Both the position numbers and the translations under genes were made by a program. A stretch of DNA of 64,000 bases from Canna indica (Eukaryota > Streptophyta > Magnoliopsida > Zingiberales > Cannaceae): contig CP136896.1 in assembly GCA_034359265.1 (NCBI GenBank), positions 30,878,001-30,942,000 on the forward strand, written 5' to 3'. The notes under the pieces are model-generated. The model made no database searches and was not told the DNA's origin. It was given only the letters and a program-made list of their open reading frames with translations. Below are positions 46,016 through 58,289 of this stretch, one piece after another (positions within the stretch are counted from its first letter, which is position 1; every line of letters starts with the position of its first letter).

Positions 46016-47022
46016 TGTTGGCCTAAGGTTTTCAACCTTGGTCTTAATCTCGATTTTGATGATAACAGACATAGAACTTGATTTAATAGAAAATCACTTT
46101 CATGTTCCAAGCCAGTTAGCGCTCGACGTCCGCGATCAAAAATATCAGAGAAATCAGAAAAGATCAAAAGGATGTTGGTCGTCGAGCTCGAATTCGTCGA
46201 GAAGCTAAAGTCTAGGTCTAGGGGTGTCTAGATAATATGTGAAATCCTCGATATGATGGTTGGATCCCTAAAGAACCAAAATCCGAAGATGAAATCCAAA
46301 AACGAACAACGATCTAAAAAATCAGCCGAAATTAGGTTGTTTTAAGCATGCTTGCTGATGGGCGGTCGACGGCCGGTCAACTGGCCATCAGCCTGCAACC
46401 AGCCGATCACCGACCGTCTGAGCCCCAAAACGGGCAAAGGGCTCTGGTCGCTCGGCCGGTCAATCGGCCATCATTCGGCCATCGACCAGCCACGCCAACC
46501 TGCAAAAATACGCCCGTTGGGATGACATGTGTTGTCTTCTCTCTTCATGGCTTATAAATACAAACCATTAGAAGCCTTCCCACGAGATCTTCATCACTTC
46601 TACTACCCTTGAGATATCCTTTTAATCAATCACAAGCCTCATTGAGCCATTCCTTTGTGAAAACCTAGCTTGAGCCAAAAACCTTGATCTTGCCTTCATT
46701 CCTTCATTGTTTCACCATCAAAGGCATCAAGAGGATGTTAGGATTCTTGTTGTGGAGCTAAGTACTTTATTGTTTGATTTATTTCTCAATTTAGTGTTGT
46801 ATTTTTTTATTATTTTTATTGTATTTGAGTTTGTGTTAGACCTAGAGTGTAGGTCTTGAATGGTTGGTGGTTGCCTTGGTGTTAAGGCTTAAATCCATCA
46901 GTATAAACATAGTTTGCTAGGACTAGTTGAGTTGTCCTTAGGATTGAGGTGGGAGAGTGCTCTTGGTAGGAAGACAGGGTACTTTCGGGTATGGAAGTAC
47001 CTTCGGTTTGAGAGCGGAGACT
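46016..47022 (+). repeat. LTR of a third Sirevirus-like family (C), truncated
   Basis: It starts TGTTGGCCTAAGGTTTTCAACC and has GGTCGACGGCCGGTCAA/GGCCATCAGCC-type palindromic words at 46355-46495, TATAAATA at 46553-46560 and the GATTGAGGTGGGAGAGTG block near 46950. It stops being LTR-like at about 47022 (GAGAGCGGAGAC), short of the GTAGTGGAGTAGGC block and end found in the other LTRs. Confidence 0.8.
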
Positions 47023-47806
47023 AGGGGTGAGCGGGTTCAGGTACTATGTATTTTTCATGATAACGGGATCCTACCCTGTGTCGGGAAATAACAAGAATGT
47101 CACAACGCCCAAATCGGCTCAAGAACATGAGAGAAAACCCGAGAAAAGGAGGGGTAAAACCACTCACCCGATCTAGGAAGAAGAAATACAAGAAATTCTA
47201 AATTGGCAGCCTCCAAATCCGGCCACAACCAATCGACGGCGGCTTAGCTCCAAGAACAAGAAGAAGGTGGCGGCTCCAAGAGAGGGGGAGAGGGGTGGCG
47301 GCCTCCTTTCCTCCTCAATGGCTCGGCTCAAGGGTGAAGGGGGGTAAGGAAGAAGAAGGCTTGGCTCCTCCGGCGGCTTAGCTTCCAAGAGAGAGGGGAG
47401 AAGAGGGGCGACAGCTTGATGGCTTGTGGCTCCTCTCCCTCTCCTTCTCGGTTGGTGTGACTCCAATAGGGAGCCGCCTAGCCAATGAGGGGGGGTTTAT
47501 ACTCCCCTCCTCAAACCCTCATTCTACTAATTCTCTTAACAAACCCGCTTCCGCCTCGAGCCCGAAACCAACCCGCTAACCTGCCTTAACTCAATCTAAC
47601 CCCAAGCTCCACGTAAGCATCAATCACATACACACTCAAACAACATAATCAAACTATATTATTATAATTCATAATTCAACTTACCCGAGCTCGCAAGCTC
47701 GCACCAGACCATGAGTCGACTCGGTTCGACCTCGAACTAGCCCGCTAGGCTGATAATCACAAACAATAGCAGGAATAAATATTAATATCTAGGATATTGC
47801 AGCACA
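47023..47806 (-). mobile_element. Unclassified repeat, possibly an LTR in minus orientation
   Basis: It begins CTAGGGGTGAGCGGGTTC. TGTCACAACGCCC at 47099 would be the end (GGGCGTTGTGACA) of an LTR read on the minus strand, and GAGTATAAACC at 47495-47505 on that strand is a possible promoter, followed by a GC-rich transcribed-like part (47170-47480). I found no convincing TSD, so the boundaries are tentative. The open frames in the GC-rich part are not recognisable proteins. Confidence 0.35.
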
Positions 47807-47819
47807 ATACTAAAAAAAT

Positions 47820-49213
47820 GAGATGTTAATCGTGGTTATATTTACAATAAGAGAATTTGGTGAAAGTCTCTCACAACTATTATAATTGTAGTTAAAATTA
47901 TGTTTTGGATTTTTAAGTTTGTTAAGGTGACAAATATGTGAAATTTAAAGTTTAGTATATAGTAAAATTTATAAATAAGTTGTTAGGGACTTTTCACTGA
48001 AGCCTCTGACTATTAATATAAATGTGATTAACATCTCATTTTAGTTGTTACATATATAATTTTATAATCATGTCAAATTTAAAATTTTGTCTACAATAAA
48101 ATGTATATATAAATTGTTATGAACTTTGATCAAAGTCTCTAACTGTCAATATAATTATAATTAAATAAATAAATAAATAGAATTGGTCCGTGTTAAATTT
48201 AAAATTTTCTATAATAAAATGTGTGTGTATATATATATATAGGGAGAAGTGCAGATTTGGTCCTATAAGTTTTTAATTTTTTAGACTTTGGTCCTATAAG
48301 TTTTATTTTGGTATTTTCAGTCCTATAAGTTTGCTCTGTAGTAAAGATTTGGTCATATCTGTGATGGTCCGTTAACTCTCCGTCAATGTGGACTAACGTC
48401 ATTCATACACGTTGACATATTTGATCCTATAAGTTCTATTTCGAAATTTCTAGTCCTATATGTTTGCCCCGTAGAACAGATTTGATCCTATATGTTTGCC
48501 CCGTAGCACATATTTAATCGTATCTGCAATGGTCCGTTAACTCTCCGTCTACGAAAAAATATACGATGTTATGTCCATGTTGACGGGGTTAATAGACCGT
48601 CGTAGATAGGATCAAATCTATATGACGGACCAGATAGACAAGTTGGTATTTTAACTCCGTAACATAGATTTGCTGCACAACATATATAAGTTTGCTTTGT
48701 AACATAGATTTAGTCCTATTTATGACGGTCCATTAACTCCGTCAATATGGACATAACATCGTTTATTTTTTCGTAAACGGAGAGTTAACATACCATTATA
48801 GATATTATCAAATTTGTGCTATGAGGCAAATATATTGGACAAAATTTGTGCTACGGGGCAAATATATAGGACTGGAAAATTTGAAATGAAACTTATATGA
48901 CCAAATATATCAACGTGTATGAACGGCGTTAGTCCACATTGATGGAGAATTAACGGACCGTCACGGATAGGACCAAGTCTGTACTACAAAGCAAACTTAC
49001 AGGACCAAAAATATCAAAATGAAACTTCTAAGATCAAAATCTAAAAAATTGAAAATTTATAGGACCAATTTTATTATATATATATATATATATATATATC
49101 GTTAGGGACTTTAATTAAAGTCCATAACTTTTAATATAATTATAATTAAATAAATAAATAGAACTGAGAGACAATTTTAGTGTATTATAAAAAAATCATA
49201 ATTTTGACAAATA
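47820..49213. repeat. Decayed tandem repeat split by a foldback element
   Basis: Units of about 125-130 bp containing AAATTTAAAATTTnnTnTATAATAAAATnTATA and GTTAnGGACTTTnATnAAAGTC appear around 47940, 48060 and 48190, and resume at about 49098 after the foldback element. No gene. Confidence 0.6.
48241..49073. mobile_element. Foldback MITE, about 830 bp, in a TA-rich site
   Basis: Long inverted arms: the left begins GGTCCTATAAGTTTTTAATTTTTTAGAC (from 48260) and the right ends TCTAAAAAATTGAAAATTTATAGGACC. Blocks such as GATGGTCCGTTAACTCTCCGTC recur inverted, and GTATGAACGGCGTTAGTCC mirrors GGACTAACGTCATTCATAC. TATATATATA borders both ends, so the TSD cannot be read. Internal parts are rearranged. 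Confidence 0.7.
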
Positions 49214-49220
49214 CAATAAA

Positions 49221-49324
49221 GTATTTATAATTTTACTAATAAACCATAAATTTGGTGATTTTCTCAAATTCAGTATTTATAATTTTACTAATAAATCATA
49301 AATTTGGTGATTTTCTCAAATTTC
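49221..49324. repeat. 52-bp tandem duplication
   Basis: GTATTTATAATTTTACTAAT followed by AAATTTGGTGATTTTCTC occurs at 49221 and again at 49273 with one or two differences. Confidence 0.85.
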
Positions 49325-49805
49325 ACAAATATTTGTATGTATTTACATTATTCTGATTACTCCTCAAACTTGAACTCGGTTTGATAACATTTCATTTATA
49401 TACTTGATTTATATGCCTACAAAGATATATATCTTTGATATATAAATATTATGTCCTCCAACAATAAATGTATAATTTTCATATATTTCAAAAATTAATT
49501 ATGCAAATTCTTCTTAATTTTTATGGACTTACGTGATCAAATAATGCAAATAATATTTGATGCTATATGATAATACAATGTGTTTGCGGGTAATGACAGA
49601 AAATAAAAGCAAGCTTTTGTAATAATTCTATTATTGTGATAGGAACGAAGTAATTAATCTGCTTGCATATTCAAATTAATATAACTAAAATTTCATGATA
49701 GTTCGTTCTTTTGACAAGATGGCTACAACATCCATATAGACTCGAGGAGCAAGAAGCTGCGTATTTGTACGAGTCTATATGGTCCAATCTCATGAACAAA
49801 TGAGC
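49325..49805. other. 3' flank of TOP6B
   Basis: AT-rich DNA after the TOP6B stop codon (on the minus strand); its right part is probably 3' UTR. No other feature seen. Confidence 0.4.
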
Positions 49806-52800
49806 TTAAGTAATTAGTCTAAAAATAAACACAGGGCTTCGGAGGTCTATGTAATTGTACGAGCCACCTTCAAGTGAATTTAAATAAATGGCTTCTCGTG
49901 GCTCCTCCGTCACTCCACTTTGTGCGGCATATTCCAAGGCCATTTCATAATCCACCTGAATCAGCAGAAAGAATCTACACTTTCAGCAGAATGGTAAAGA
50001 AAGAGAGCATTCCACAAAAATAGTCACAAACCAATTATCATTCTTTGCAGGTAAAAGTTCGTTTCAGCATGGTAGAAGTATCATGATAGTTTGATAATAA
50101 GCAGGAGATTACCTGCTCAACATATTGAGAGAGGTTTTCTTGAAAGGTCGTTTCAGTTATCTCCTGTGATGCTACTTTAGTTAAAAGTTCGACATCCTCT
50201 TTGTTGTAACACTGCCTCTTTGCTTCATAATTCTGAGCAATTTCTTCTAGAACGTCCATTATGGCCCTTGAAGCATCAGGAATGTACCTGGAGAGAAAAT
50301 AAAACTCCTTTCAGGAAGGCCTTAGAAGCAGTAAATCATAATGCAGATGACACTCACGAAACAGACAAGTCTATAGAAACTGCTCCTGAACTTTCATAGA
50401 ACGAGTAACTTCTGAAGAATTGTTATAATAGAGGGGTCTTTTACGTATTTGCATTACCTGGTCAGGTTGCGCTTCCTCTCCTGTCGTTCGCGAGCTTGAA
50501 GTTTCTTCACTATTTTAGATCTCAATTGAACACAACACTGTTTAATAGCAGACTGCAATATTGCGTGTCATTGATGCATCTATATAAACTATATTATCTT
50601 TATACTACTATGATCAAGTTGTGATACCTTGACAGCAGAAGAAATTTCAGTAATATCATCTCCAATATATTCCTTCCCAGTTCCCTTGAAGGGCACTTTT
50701 GTGCTCACAATGCTTACAAACACACCAATTCTATCTTGCATCTGGTTGATCTTGTAAGTACTCCAACTAAAATGAACATGATATAGGCCATTAAATACAA
50801 TAGGAAAGAAAATTAATGATAATATGCTTATATTATTTTGCATTGAGGAGACTAACTTGATTTTTTTGGTAGCAGTTCTTGTGACAACATCTGCTCCTTG
50901 CTCAAAAAGAAGGGGTATACGGTTTGCAAAACGGAATATATTCAAACCCTATGATAACAAAAAAGAAGCATTGGACTACTAATAACCAACACATCAAGGT
51001 TTTCCGCTTAAATTTAGCACAAGATAGTTTTATTTAAATTTAGAGCACTATAGATTCATCAAAAAACAATCACAAAATAAGAAAAATCATTCTTGCATAT
51101 CAACTAAAGATAAGCAATATCGAAAGGTTTTTCTCTAATTTTAGCGCACTGCAGATTCATCAAAACCCAATTGCACATGTTGTGATGCCTATTAAGTTTA
51201 CTATTCTATGCCTTCACAAATCATAGTTTGTACTATGTAAAAAAGCTACACAAGTATTTCTAGAGTAAACATCATACCAACTATAGACCATCAATGTAAA
51301 TCTTGCAATTACATCCTGTTTCTCGCGGGTATCATTTGATATTAATGCATATGTACATAGAACATGTATAATATACATTATGAATGAGAAAATAGTCATG
51401 AGGTTTTTGCATTTTTCCTGAAAATCGTAAATAACATGGTAATGGTTGCATTTCAAAATAGACAAGAAGGGCAGAGGTCAAGGTAGTTGTCAAAAGAAAG
51501 AGACAGGAATATTTTGTTGCAGAACTGGGAGTGAGCGGAATTCAGGACAAGAGCCAATGTTTCATTCAAATATTCGATTTCTTAAGTTGTAGATTCAACA
51601 TAATGGACCAATTACACTGAAAAACCCTTTCTCCAAAATATTTCTTAACAAACTATAACTGATAAAAAGGTCAATATCAAGTGTACTAATGGAGGAAAAG
51701 GTGCTAAAACATGACCAAGTCATAATGCAGTCATGCTATCATTATTTAAACTGCACCAATGTTGAATATCCTTTAAGAAGCACTCTAGCTCTTCATGGTA
51801 AGAAAAGCTATCACAATCACCATATAAGATGCATAACAACTAAATGATAGAAAGTATCAGGGACAGTCCAAGACTACATAATTTTCGTGACAATTGAACT
51901 GTTCAATATGACGAACTTCTTACTTGTTTAACATCTTTTCCACCAAGGCTAATTCCAGCTTCAACAATGAATGGGTGTCCTTCAAAAACTTGAGCACTGA
52001 ATTTATATGTATACCAGGTATTAGAGAGGTATTATCAGAAGGTACACAATGTTACAAAGTATAAGAACTTCACAAAAGAATCATATAAATTGTATAACTA
52101 AGTTGGTCACCATGAAGCTACAAGTTACATTGGCTTAATGGATAGTAAACCATTGTGTATAATTTGTAGTTGAAATGCACAGCAGTTTTCATCTAATTAA
52201 AAATATCAACCTGCTAGAATACGTGGCGACCATGTCTGGTTGCAACTCCTTTATGATTCCAAGACGAAGGTTGTATTCCCCTGCTGGACTAAGGCACTGT
52301 TGATACAGTGAGACACCAAAATTGTTCCAACTTAATAAAACAAAATTGTTATACATTCTCACATTTCAAAGTCCAACAAGAAAATAAGTATAACTTACAT
52401 CTCCACTGGGATCATCAAATTTAGCCTGTCGAAATAGTTGATGAATTCGAACAATTTGTTGAGATGTTAGACTTTTCACAGACATCTTTGGACTAAAATC
52501 AGGGCCCATTTCCCCTGGAAACAGGAAACATAAAGAAAGTACTGTTTTTAATGATGAAATTTTACTGGGACATTAAATAAGAGCTAAATTTCTTCATGAG
52601 ATTTTCAGAAAATTGCTATTCCAAATGCAGTCACATAAATAAAAAAAGTGCTGCCTTACATGTGCAGCAACATCAGAACCATCCTACATTGTAAGTGATT
52701 CTAAAATAATCTATTAGTAAGGTAAACAACAATGGATGTCTGTGCTAGTGTGCTACCAATGCTAAGCACATTGTTTTCCTTGTGGTAGGTAATATGCCAA

Positions 52801-55800
52801 TATTGTTCTTCTGGCTGAAGTGATTATCCCATAATAGTATGAACGGAACAGCATAACATTGGTATGTGTGCTGTAACCATAATACATATTGGGTTCATGG
52901 AAGGGAGTAACCTGACTTGCATCACAGGTAGCAAACAAAAAGCATTACAAAGTTTTGCCATAAAGATGTTTCAGTTACCTCTGTGGTCACAATCTGAACC
53001 AAATCCATGACCAAAACTTGCTTTTATGCTTGTTTCTGTCAGATCAACCTATGCTGAACCACCTGGTCCACATTCGTCGACTTCAACTGAAGCTAAATTA
53101 TGGCATTTCTAATGTCTTAAACTGGAGAATAGAAATTTAAACTGGCAAGCATAGAAAGTGCTCCTTATTGAGAATTAGACTTTTGGTAACTGTCAAACTA
53201 TAAAAGGATATTTAACAATGTTTTTGACCTTCCAATAGCAATTTAATCATGTGGTAACATGTACTCAAAATTTCTAATCTAGAAAGGAATAATAATTGGT
53301 GCTTACCAATTAAACGTTCGGCATATGACTTGCTTATATTTATGAACTCATGTTGAAGAAATTGCTGAAGAGTTTGCTTTGAAGTTTCTGCAATAAGGCG
53401 TTTAATGAGTAATATATCAACAGCGGAAGGGTGGTGCTTTGTCTCAAGAGGAGCTGGAGGCATTACATCCGTTCTCCGTGTGAATCTAATCGTTACATTC
53501 TTACTGAATATCGAAACAAATAAAAAGACATTAATCATAAAAATTAGCGAATAAAGTTGACCAAATAAATTTTGGAATGGAGCTTACTCTGCCAAGTCTG
53601 AGATAAATTTAAATAGAAACTGAGCATAAGGGGTGATCACAGCCATCTGACGCATATAGTGAATAATCTTTGACTGGATATATCAAATATGATCATTAAG
53701 CATCAAAAAAATAGGCCATTCACACTTTTATTTATTATGGCTAAAAGATATGATGTGGCAAATACTAAAATAGTTACACAAGGAACACTCACGCGATATG
53801 TAGTCCAATTGCCCTCAATGATAATGCGAATTTCAGCTCCATGCCACTTGTCTTTGTTTTCCCTTTTTTCATGGAGATGGACATGAGGAATATTCCTAGA
53901 AAACAGAAAGCATCAATTATTTGTTAGTTTCAACTGCAGATATATGAAATGGAAAAGCATGATAAACATAAACAAAAGTATATCAAGCATTGTCTTTAAA
54001 AGTTATATATCTCATGTTGATGTACTTACCGATGAATATCAATATCTAATCGGCAAAAGGATACATAACTCTGTTCTCTTGTTGCTGACACAATCTCGAT
54101 GGGAAGGCCTGTGCTCATCTTGGACCAAATGAGTGCCTGTATACCCCATATATAAGAAGCTTAAATTAGGAGAGCACTAATACAAATGCAAATGACTTGA
54201 AAGTCATGGGTTCGAGCCATGGAAACAGCCTATTTGCATTTGCTTTGCAAAATGCAAAGGGAAGACTGCGTACATCAACCCTCCCACAAATGTGGGATTG
54301 CTTCGTGCACTAGGTCACCATTTTACTAATACAAAAAGCAAACAATAATACCTAAAATATTCACATGTTAAGTCAAATACCTTTAATTTCTAAGAAAGGA
54401 AATTTGAACCAAGACCATTCTAGCAATCTTGGGCTTGGACTATTAAACTATAAGATCCTAGGTAACTAGGTATTATTAGCTATATGTCAACTTCAAGCTT
54501 GTGTAAGATTCCATTTAGGTACAAGTGACAACATGTTGATCTTCTTAAACCAAATATACTAAAATGAAAAAGTTGCATTATGAGAAAATTTACATGTTTT
54601 AGTTCTATATAGCTACCATCAATTTGTAGAGTGCAATCATATAATAGCATCTACTAAGCATTGAAAGATTCTATACTTGTTTGGCAAAGAATATTAAATT
54701 GCAGATGTAAAGATCCTAAAAGGAGATTATGGTGTTCCTTAGGACTAGAGCATCTATTAATCCATATTGTGATTGTCAAGACTTAATTAAACATAAAAGG
54801 ATGGTTTTTTGCATTAGAGGTTCCCTAATTTTTAAGCTCATTCGCAGTCGAAAGTGACTGCTGGTAATTGCAGTAACAGGGCTTGGGTGGCTCTTGCTTG
54901 TATTTCAAAGATTATAAATGAAATAATGCAGAATTGTCATTTTCTTACATCAAAAAGTTTATCAACTTTTACCAATGTGATAGAGAGAATTACTGAACAA
55001 AATCCTACCATTTTTGCACCAAGTCCAAATTTCCCACGAGTTTGTTTCAGACCATATTTTGTACCAGACAGAACTGCAAGAGACCAAATTAAGTTAGCTC
55101 AATTACATTTCCTCAAACTGCATGGGACTTGTTAGTTTCTATAAGCAGATAAATCCAATCACGAGTTCCAAACAAATTAATGGTATCATACCTCTTCCAA
55201 ACATATTTGGGATTTCATCATGTGGCATTCCTCTTCCATTATCCTGTATTAGAAAACGGCATGACAACAACAAAATGATGAGCTCTATCATACCACCTAC
55301 CAGTACTGGACATCCAAAAAGAACAAAGACACTTAAATGCTGATCTCAATGACAACAGAACATCATTTTTGTGCTTCTAAACACAAGTTATTGAACTTTG
55401 AAAGCCACCTTACAAGTTACTTTGAAAAATGATGCTTCACCTCGACCTTTTCCACTCTTGATAACTGGAGTTTCTTTCAGCTTTTTCTTAAGGGAAAGAT
55501 TCTTAGCTTGAATTTCTTGCGTACGAGCTTCTTTAGCAAGACGTTTCTACAAGAATGTCAAAGGAACATTGTGGAGTCAAGACACCAGTTTCAAGAAGGT
55601 TGAGTTTCACAGCAGTACTCCATAAACATGGATTGAATTTCATGTTCATGTTAAACAGTATAAATGCTAAGTTGAGGTTAGATGATGAGAAGTGAACCTC
55701 ACGAGCCTTAGCAGACTCAAAATCATCATAAAGTTCCTCATCAACACGCTCTCGATCCACAAGACCAATCATTGTATTAAATTTACTCTTAGTGATCTCT

Positions 55801-56373
55801 TCTCTGTTGCATTAAACAAGTGGTATGATATTAGTCCAAGTAGGAACCACAGAATCAAACCACTACCGAGACAAATATGGGCAAGTCACTTACATTATTA
55901 TCTCAACATCCGGAAGCTGAGAAATTGACTCAGCGGAATCAAGAGCATTTTCCACAAGTTCTCTTACAGTTGTGTATAATGATTTTCCGGGCTGGAAGAG
56001 AAAAAACCAAAAACGCGATCTGGTCTTTTTTTCTCTTTCCGAATTATACGCTAATAAAACAATATCAAAGAAATATGCAAACAAGCACAGGCCAAAAGAA
56101 AGACGATCGCTTGGAAACAACAGCCAGAAGAACTTACATTGTCAAATCCAGCTATGTTCTTGTTCTCAGCAAAGAACTCAGCAGGGGATTCTACAAATAA
56201 ACACACAGAAAAAACAGTAAAAGCGTAGAAACCAAAAAATAACCTCACGAAACAGATTCAAAGGGATAACGCTCACTCTGCTTCAAAAGGCTTTCCTTGG
56301 TTTTGCGAGGCGTCTTTGATCTGCCCTTATTCGGCTTCTTTGATTCATCCGGGCTGTCACCGCTAGAATCCAT
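49806..56373 (-). CDS. TOP6B: DNA topoisomerase VI subunit B, 19 exons, complete
   Basis: Spliced exons (minus strand order): 56277-56373, 56138-56190, 55894-55991, 55698-55803, 55409-55546, 55192-55243, 55009-55073, 54030-54136, 53793-53895, 53588-53673, 53307-53503, 52399-52514, 52211-52296, 51924-51996, 50857-50948, 50628-50766, 50458-50552, 50113-50287, 49806-49955. All borders are GT-AG, phases agree, and the sum is 2,028 bases (675 residues), the usual plant length. The GHKL ATPase has its N box (RELVENALDSAES, residues 60-72), DNGRGMP (165-171) and the glycine-rich GKFGLGAK lid; the transducer region includes NIFRFANRIPLLFEQGAD. With the TOP6A (SPO11-3/RHL2), RHL1 and BIN4 proteins this ATPase subunit forms the nuclear type IIB topoisomerase needed for endoreduplication and cell growth in plants (known as HYP6/RHL3/BIN3 in Arabidopsis). 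It is distinct from the meiotic MTOPVIB. No lesion is seen; one intron carries a SINE. Confidence 0.96.
54187..54324 (+). mobile_element. tRNA-derived SINE (Au-like), 5' truncated
   Basis: It lies in intron 7 of TOP6B, antisense to the gene. A pol III B box (GGGTTCGAGCC) is at about 54209, followed by GGAAACAGCCT, AAGACTGCGTACATCAACCC and CTTCGTGCACTAGGTCACC, the typical order of Au-type plant SINEs. Identical 11-bp target duplications, ACTAATACAAA, lie at 54176-54186 and 54325-54335. The A box is missing, so the copy is 5' truncated. Confidence 0.85.
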
Positions 56374-56703
56374 CTGCACCTAGTGCCAGCTGAATTGAAG
56401 AGATTAGAGATGATCCGAAGACAGGAGATTCAAAGTTGGCGAGTCAGGCACACGACTGGTTTTCGGAGGAGTACGGAACGAGCTCGCCACCGGAGATGGG
56501 CGTCGCTGGAGAAGATGAAACGAGAAGCTGAGCTGAGGAAACAAAAACCCTAGCATTGGAGAGGGAGACGTGCACAAATCAAATAGATCGGGCCGCACCG
56601 GAGTACTTGTGGGCTGTATGGGCCTCAGGAGTTTTAGATCCGCGACCCGAACAGGCATCGCCAGCGCGTGCCATTGGGCTGGTCATGGACAATGGTTAAT
56701 TTT
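56374..56703 (-). promoter_or_regulatory. TOP6B upstream region and probable leader
   Basis: GC-richer than the surroundings and without a recognisable gene. It presumably holds the TOP6B leader and promoter on the minus strand. I see no clear TATA box. Confidence 0.4.
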
Positions 56704-56885
56704 TTTAGAGTTAATTATAAAATATATTTTGATTTTTATAATTTTTAATTTTTTTCAATTAAATATTTTAATTTTGATTTATTTTAATTTTATCCTACCG
56801 TCTATCCAGCGTCAAAGTTGTTTGAATGCTGACATGTCGTTGTTGACGTAGCTCATAATCAAAATCAGCATTCAGGCGCCAACTT
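56704..56885 (+). repeat. Half-copy of the foldback family at 12950-14010
   Basis: AGAGTTAATTATAAAATATATTTTG is close to GGGTTAATTACAAAATATATTTCC at 12950, and the TTTATCCnACCG and GCTGACATGTCGTTGTTGACG blocks follow in similar order. Only one arm is present. Confidence 0.5.
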
Positions 56886-56947
56886 TTCTTAACTTAAAAA
56901 AACGTATTCCAGCCCCACCTATCCAAGTCAGCAATTAAATTTCTTAA

Positions 56948-57543
56948 TTAATTATAATTAATTAATTCATATGCGAGGTTGTCTAAAAATGCACATTCTC
57001 CTTCCTTCATTTCCTCACTATTACTTGCTATCTTTAATAAAGATATTGGTGTTATCTGCATGCTTGGATTGCCCTTACACCTCTTCAACACCGAAACGTG
57101 GGATACTAGATGCAGCTTCGATGAGGCTAGTAACTCAAGTTTATAAGCTACCTTCCCCACTCGCTTGAGGATCATGAAGGGCCCAAAGAATAGTGGGCTT
57201 AACTTCTGTTGTTTCTACAGTCAGATTGAAAGTTGTCGGTGGGGTTGTAGCCTCACAAAAACCCACCCCTGTTCTTTTAATTCTACCTCTATTCGCTTTC
57301 GATATGCTTGAACCTTCATCCGACTTTAAGCTTTTATCAGGTTGGCTTTGAGTTGCTTGAGAATATCGTCCCTTGCTACTAGTTCCTTGTCTACAGCCGA
57401 ATTCTTAGACGTTCCTCCTACATACTGAATGAGGATAGGCAGTTCTCGTCCATATAGTACTCCAAATGGTGTCATCCCTGCAAACGACTGCAAGGATGTA
57501 TTGTACCAATACTTGGCCTAGGCGAGGTACTTTTACCATCTCT
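56948..57543 (-). pseudogene. Ty3/gypsy integrase C-terminal fragment, decayed
   Basis: Read on the minus strand from 57543, the integrase text AKYWYNTSLQSFAGMTPFG then VLYGREL appears, with stops between, and near the end MILKRVGKVAYKLEL and LVSHVSVLKRCKG (56948-57175), the segment at the end of gypsy integrases. The element is truncated at 57543 by the CACTA insertion. Only the last part of pol remains. Confidence 0.8.
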
Positions 57544-57555
57544 CACTACTAGAAA

Positions 57556-57848
57556 CTTCGTCTTCAGCAACGGCTATCAGCGACGGCCGCTCAAGCCGTT
57601 GCTATTTGCAACGGCATTCTTACGGCCGCTCGAGCCGTTGCAGAAAACTGTATCTGCAACGGTTTTCTAACGGAAAACCGAGCCGTTGCTGATTATTTTA
57701 ATTATCAGCAACGGCTTTCGGACGGAAAGTCTAGCCGTTGCTGATATTTTAATTTTCAGCAACGGCTTTCTAACGGATAAGTGAGCCGTTGCTGATGATA
57801 ACTTATCAGCAACGGCTTTCTAACGGGCGAGTGAGCCGTTGCTGATAA
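57556..57848. repeat. CACTA subterminal repeats
   Basis: About five pairs of the form TCAGCAACGGCTTTCTAACGG ... GAGCCGTTGCTGA in alternating orientation. In studied CACTA elements such arrays are bound by the TNPA-type protein. Confidence 0.9.
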
Positions 57849-58216
57849 GTTTATATAGGGCACCAGTCGCGCCCGACCCTTCTTCCTCCCGCTGCTGCCG
57901 CCGCCGCTCCTGCCGACGCCACTCGCCGCCGCTGCCGCTGCTGCCGACGTCGACGACGCCGACCGCTGCTTTCGACTTGTTCAGGTATGTCTCCTCCCTG
58001 CGGCCGTCTCTTCCCTGCGGTCGGCGGGAATCACCCGACCGAAACCCTATTTCTAGGGTTTCGGCCGGCGGCGGTCGGCCGATGGCCGCCGCCGGACCTT
58101 CTGCAGTGGCCGGACAGTGTGTCCGGCCATTGTACGCCGGCGCCGGAGGGTGGACTCCGGCGCCGGAATTTATAATTTATATATATAATTTATATTATGT
58201 TATAATTGTTAATTAA
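57839..58216 (+). other. GC-rich leader open frame of the CACTA element
   Basis: A 125-residue frame rich in Pro, Arg and Ser. It is compositionally driven and I do not recognise a protein. It may be untranslated first-exon sequence; CAG|GTATGTCTCC near 57983 looks like a splice donor, which would remove much of the leader. Confidence 0.3.
57852..57857 (+). promoter_or_regulatory. Possible TATA box of the CACTA promoter
   Basis: TATATA directly after the subterminal repeats, followed by a pyrimidine- and GC-rich leader. The position fits a promoter driven from the element's 5' end; no start site is proven. Confidence 0.45.
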
Positions 58217-58289
58217 TTATTTTATAATTATTAATTAATTGTTTAGATTAATTATTTAATTTGTTAGATTAATTATTACGGTTTAGATT

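Noticed and set aside
47173..47466. Minus-strand Pro/Leu-rich frame of 97 codons
   Set aside because: Low complexity in the GC-rich part of an unclassified repeat; no domain.
54200..54240. Possible tRNA gene (B box GGGTTCGAGCC)
   Set aside because: No A box, no anticodon or acceptor stem; the following sequence and TSD show a SINE.
56404..56658. Frames on both strands just upstream of TOP6B
   Set aside because: Short and unrecognised; more likely TOP6B leader and promoter.
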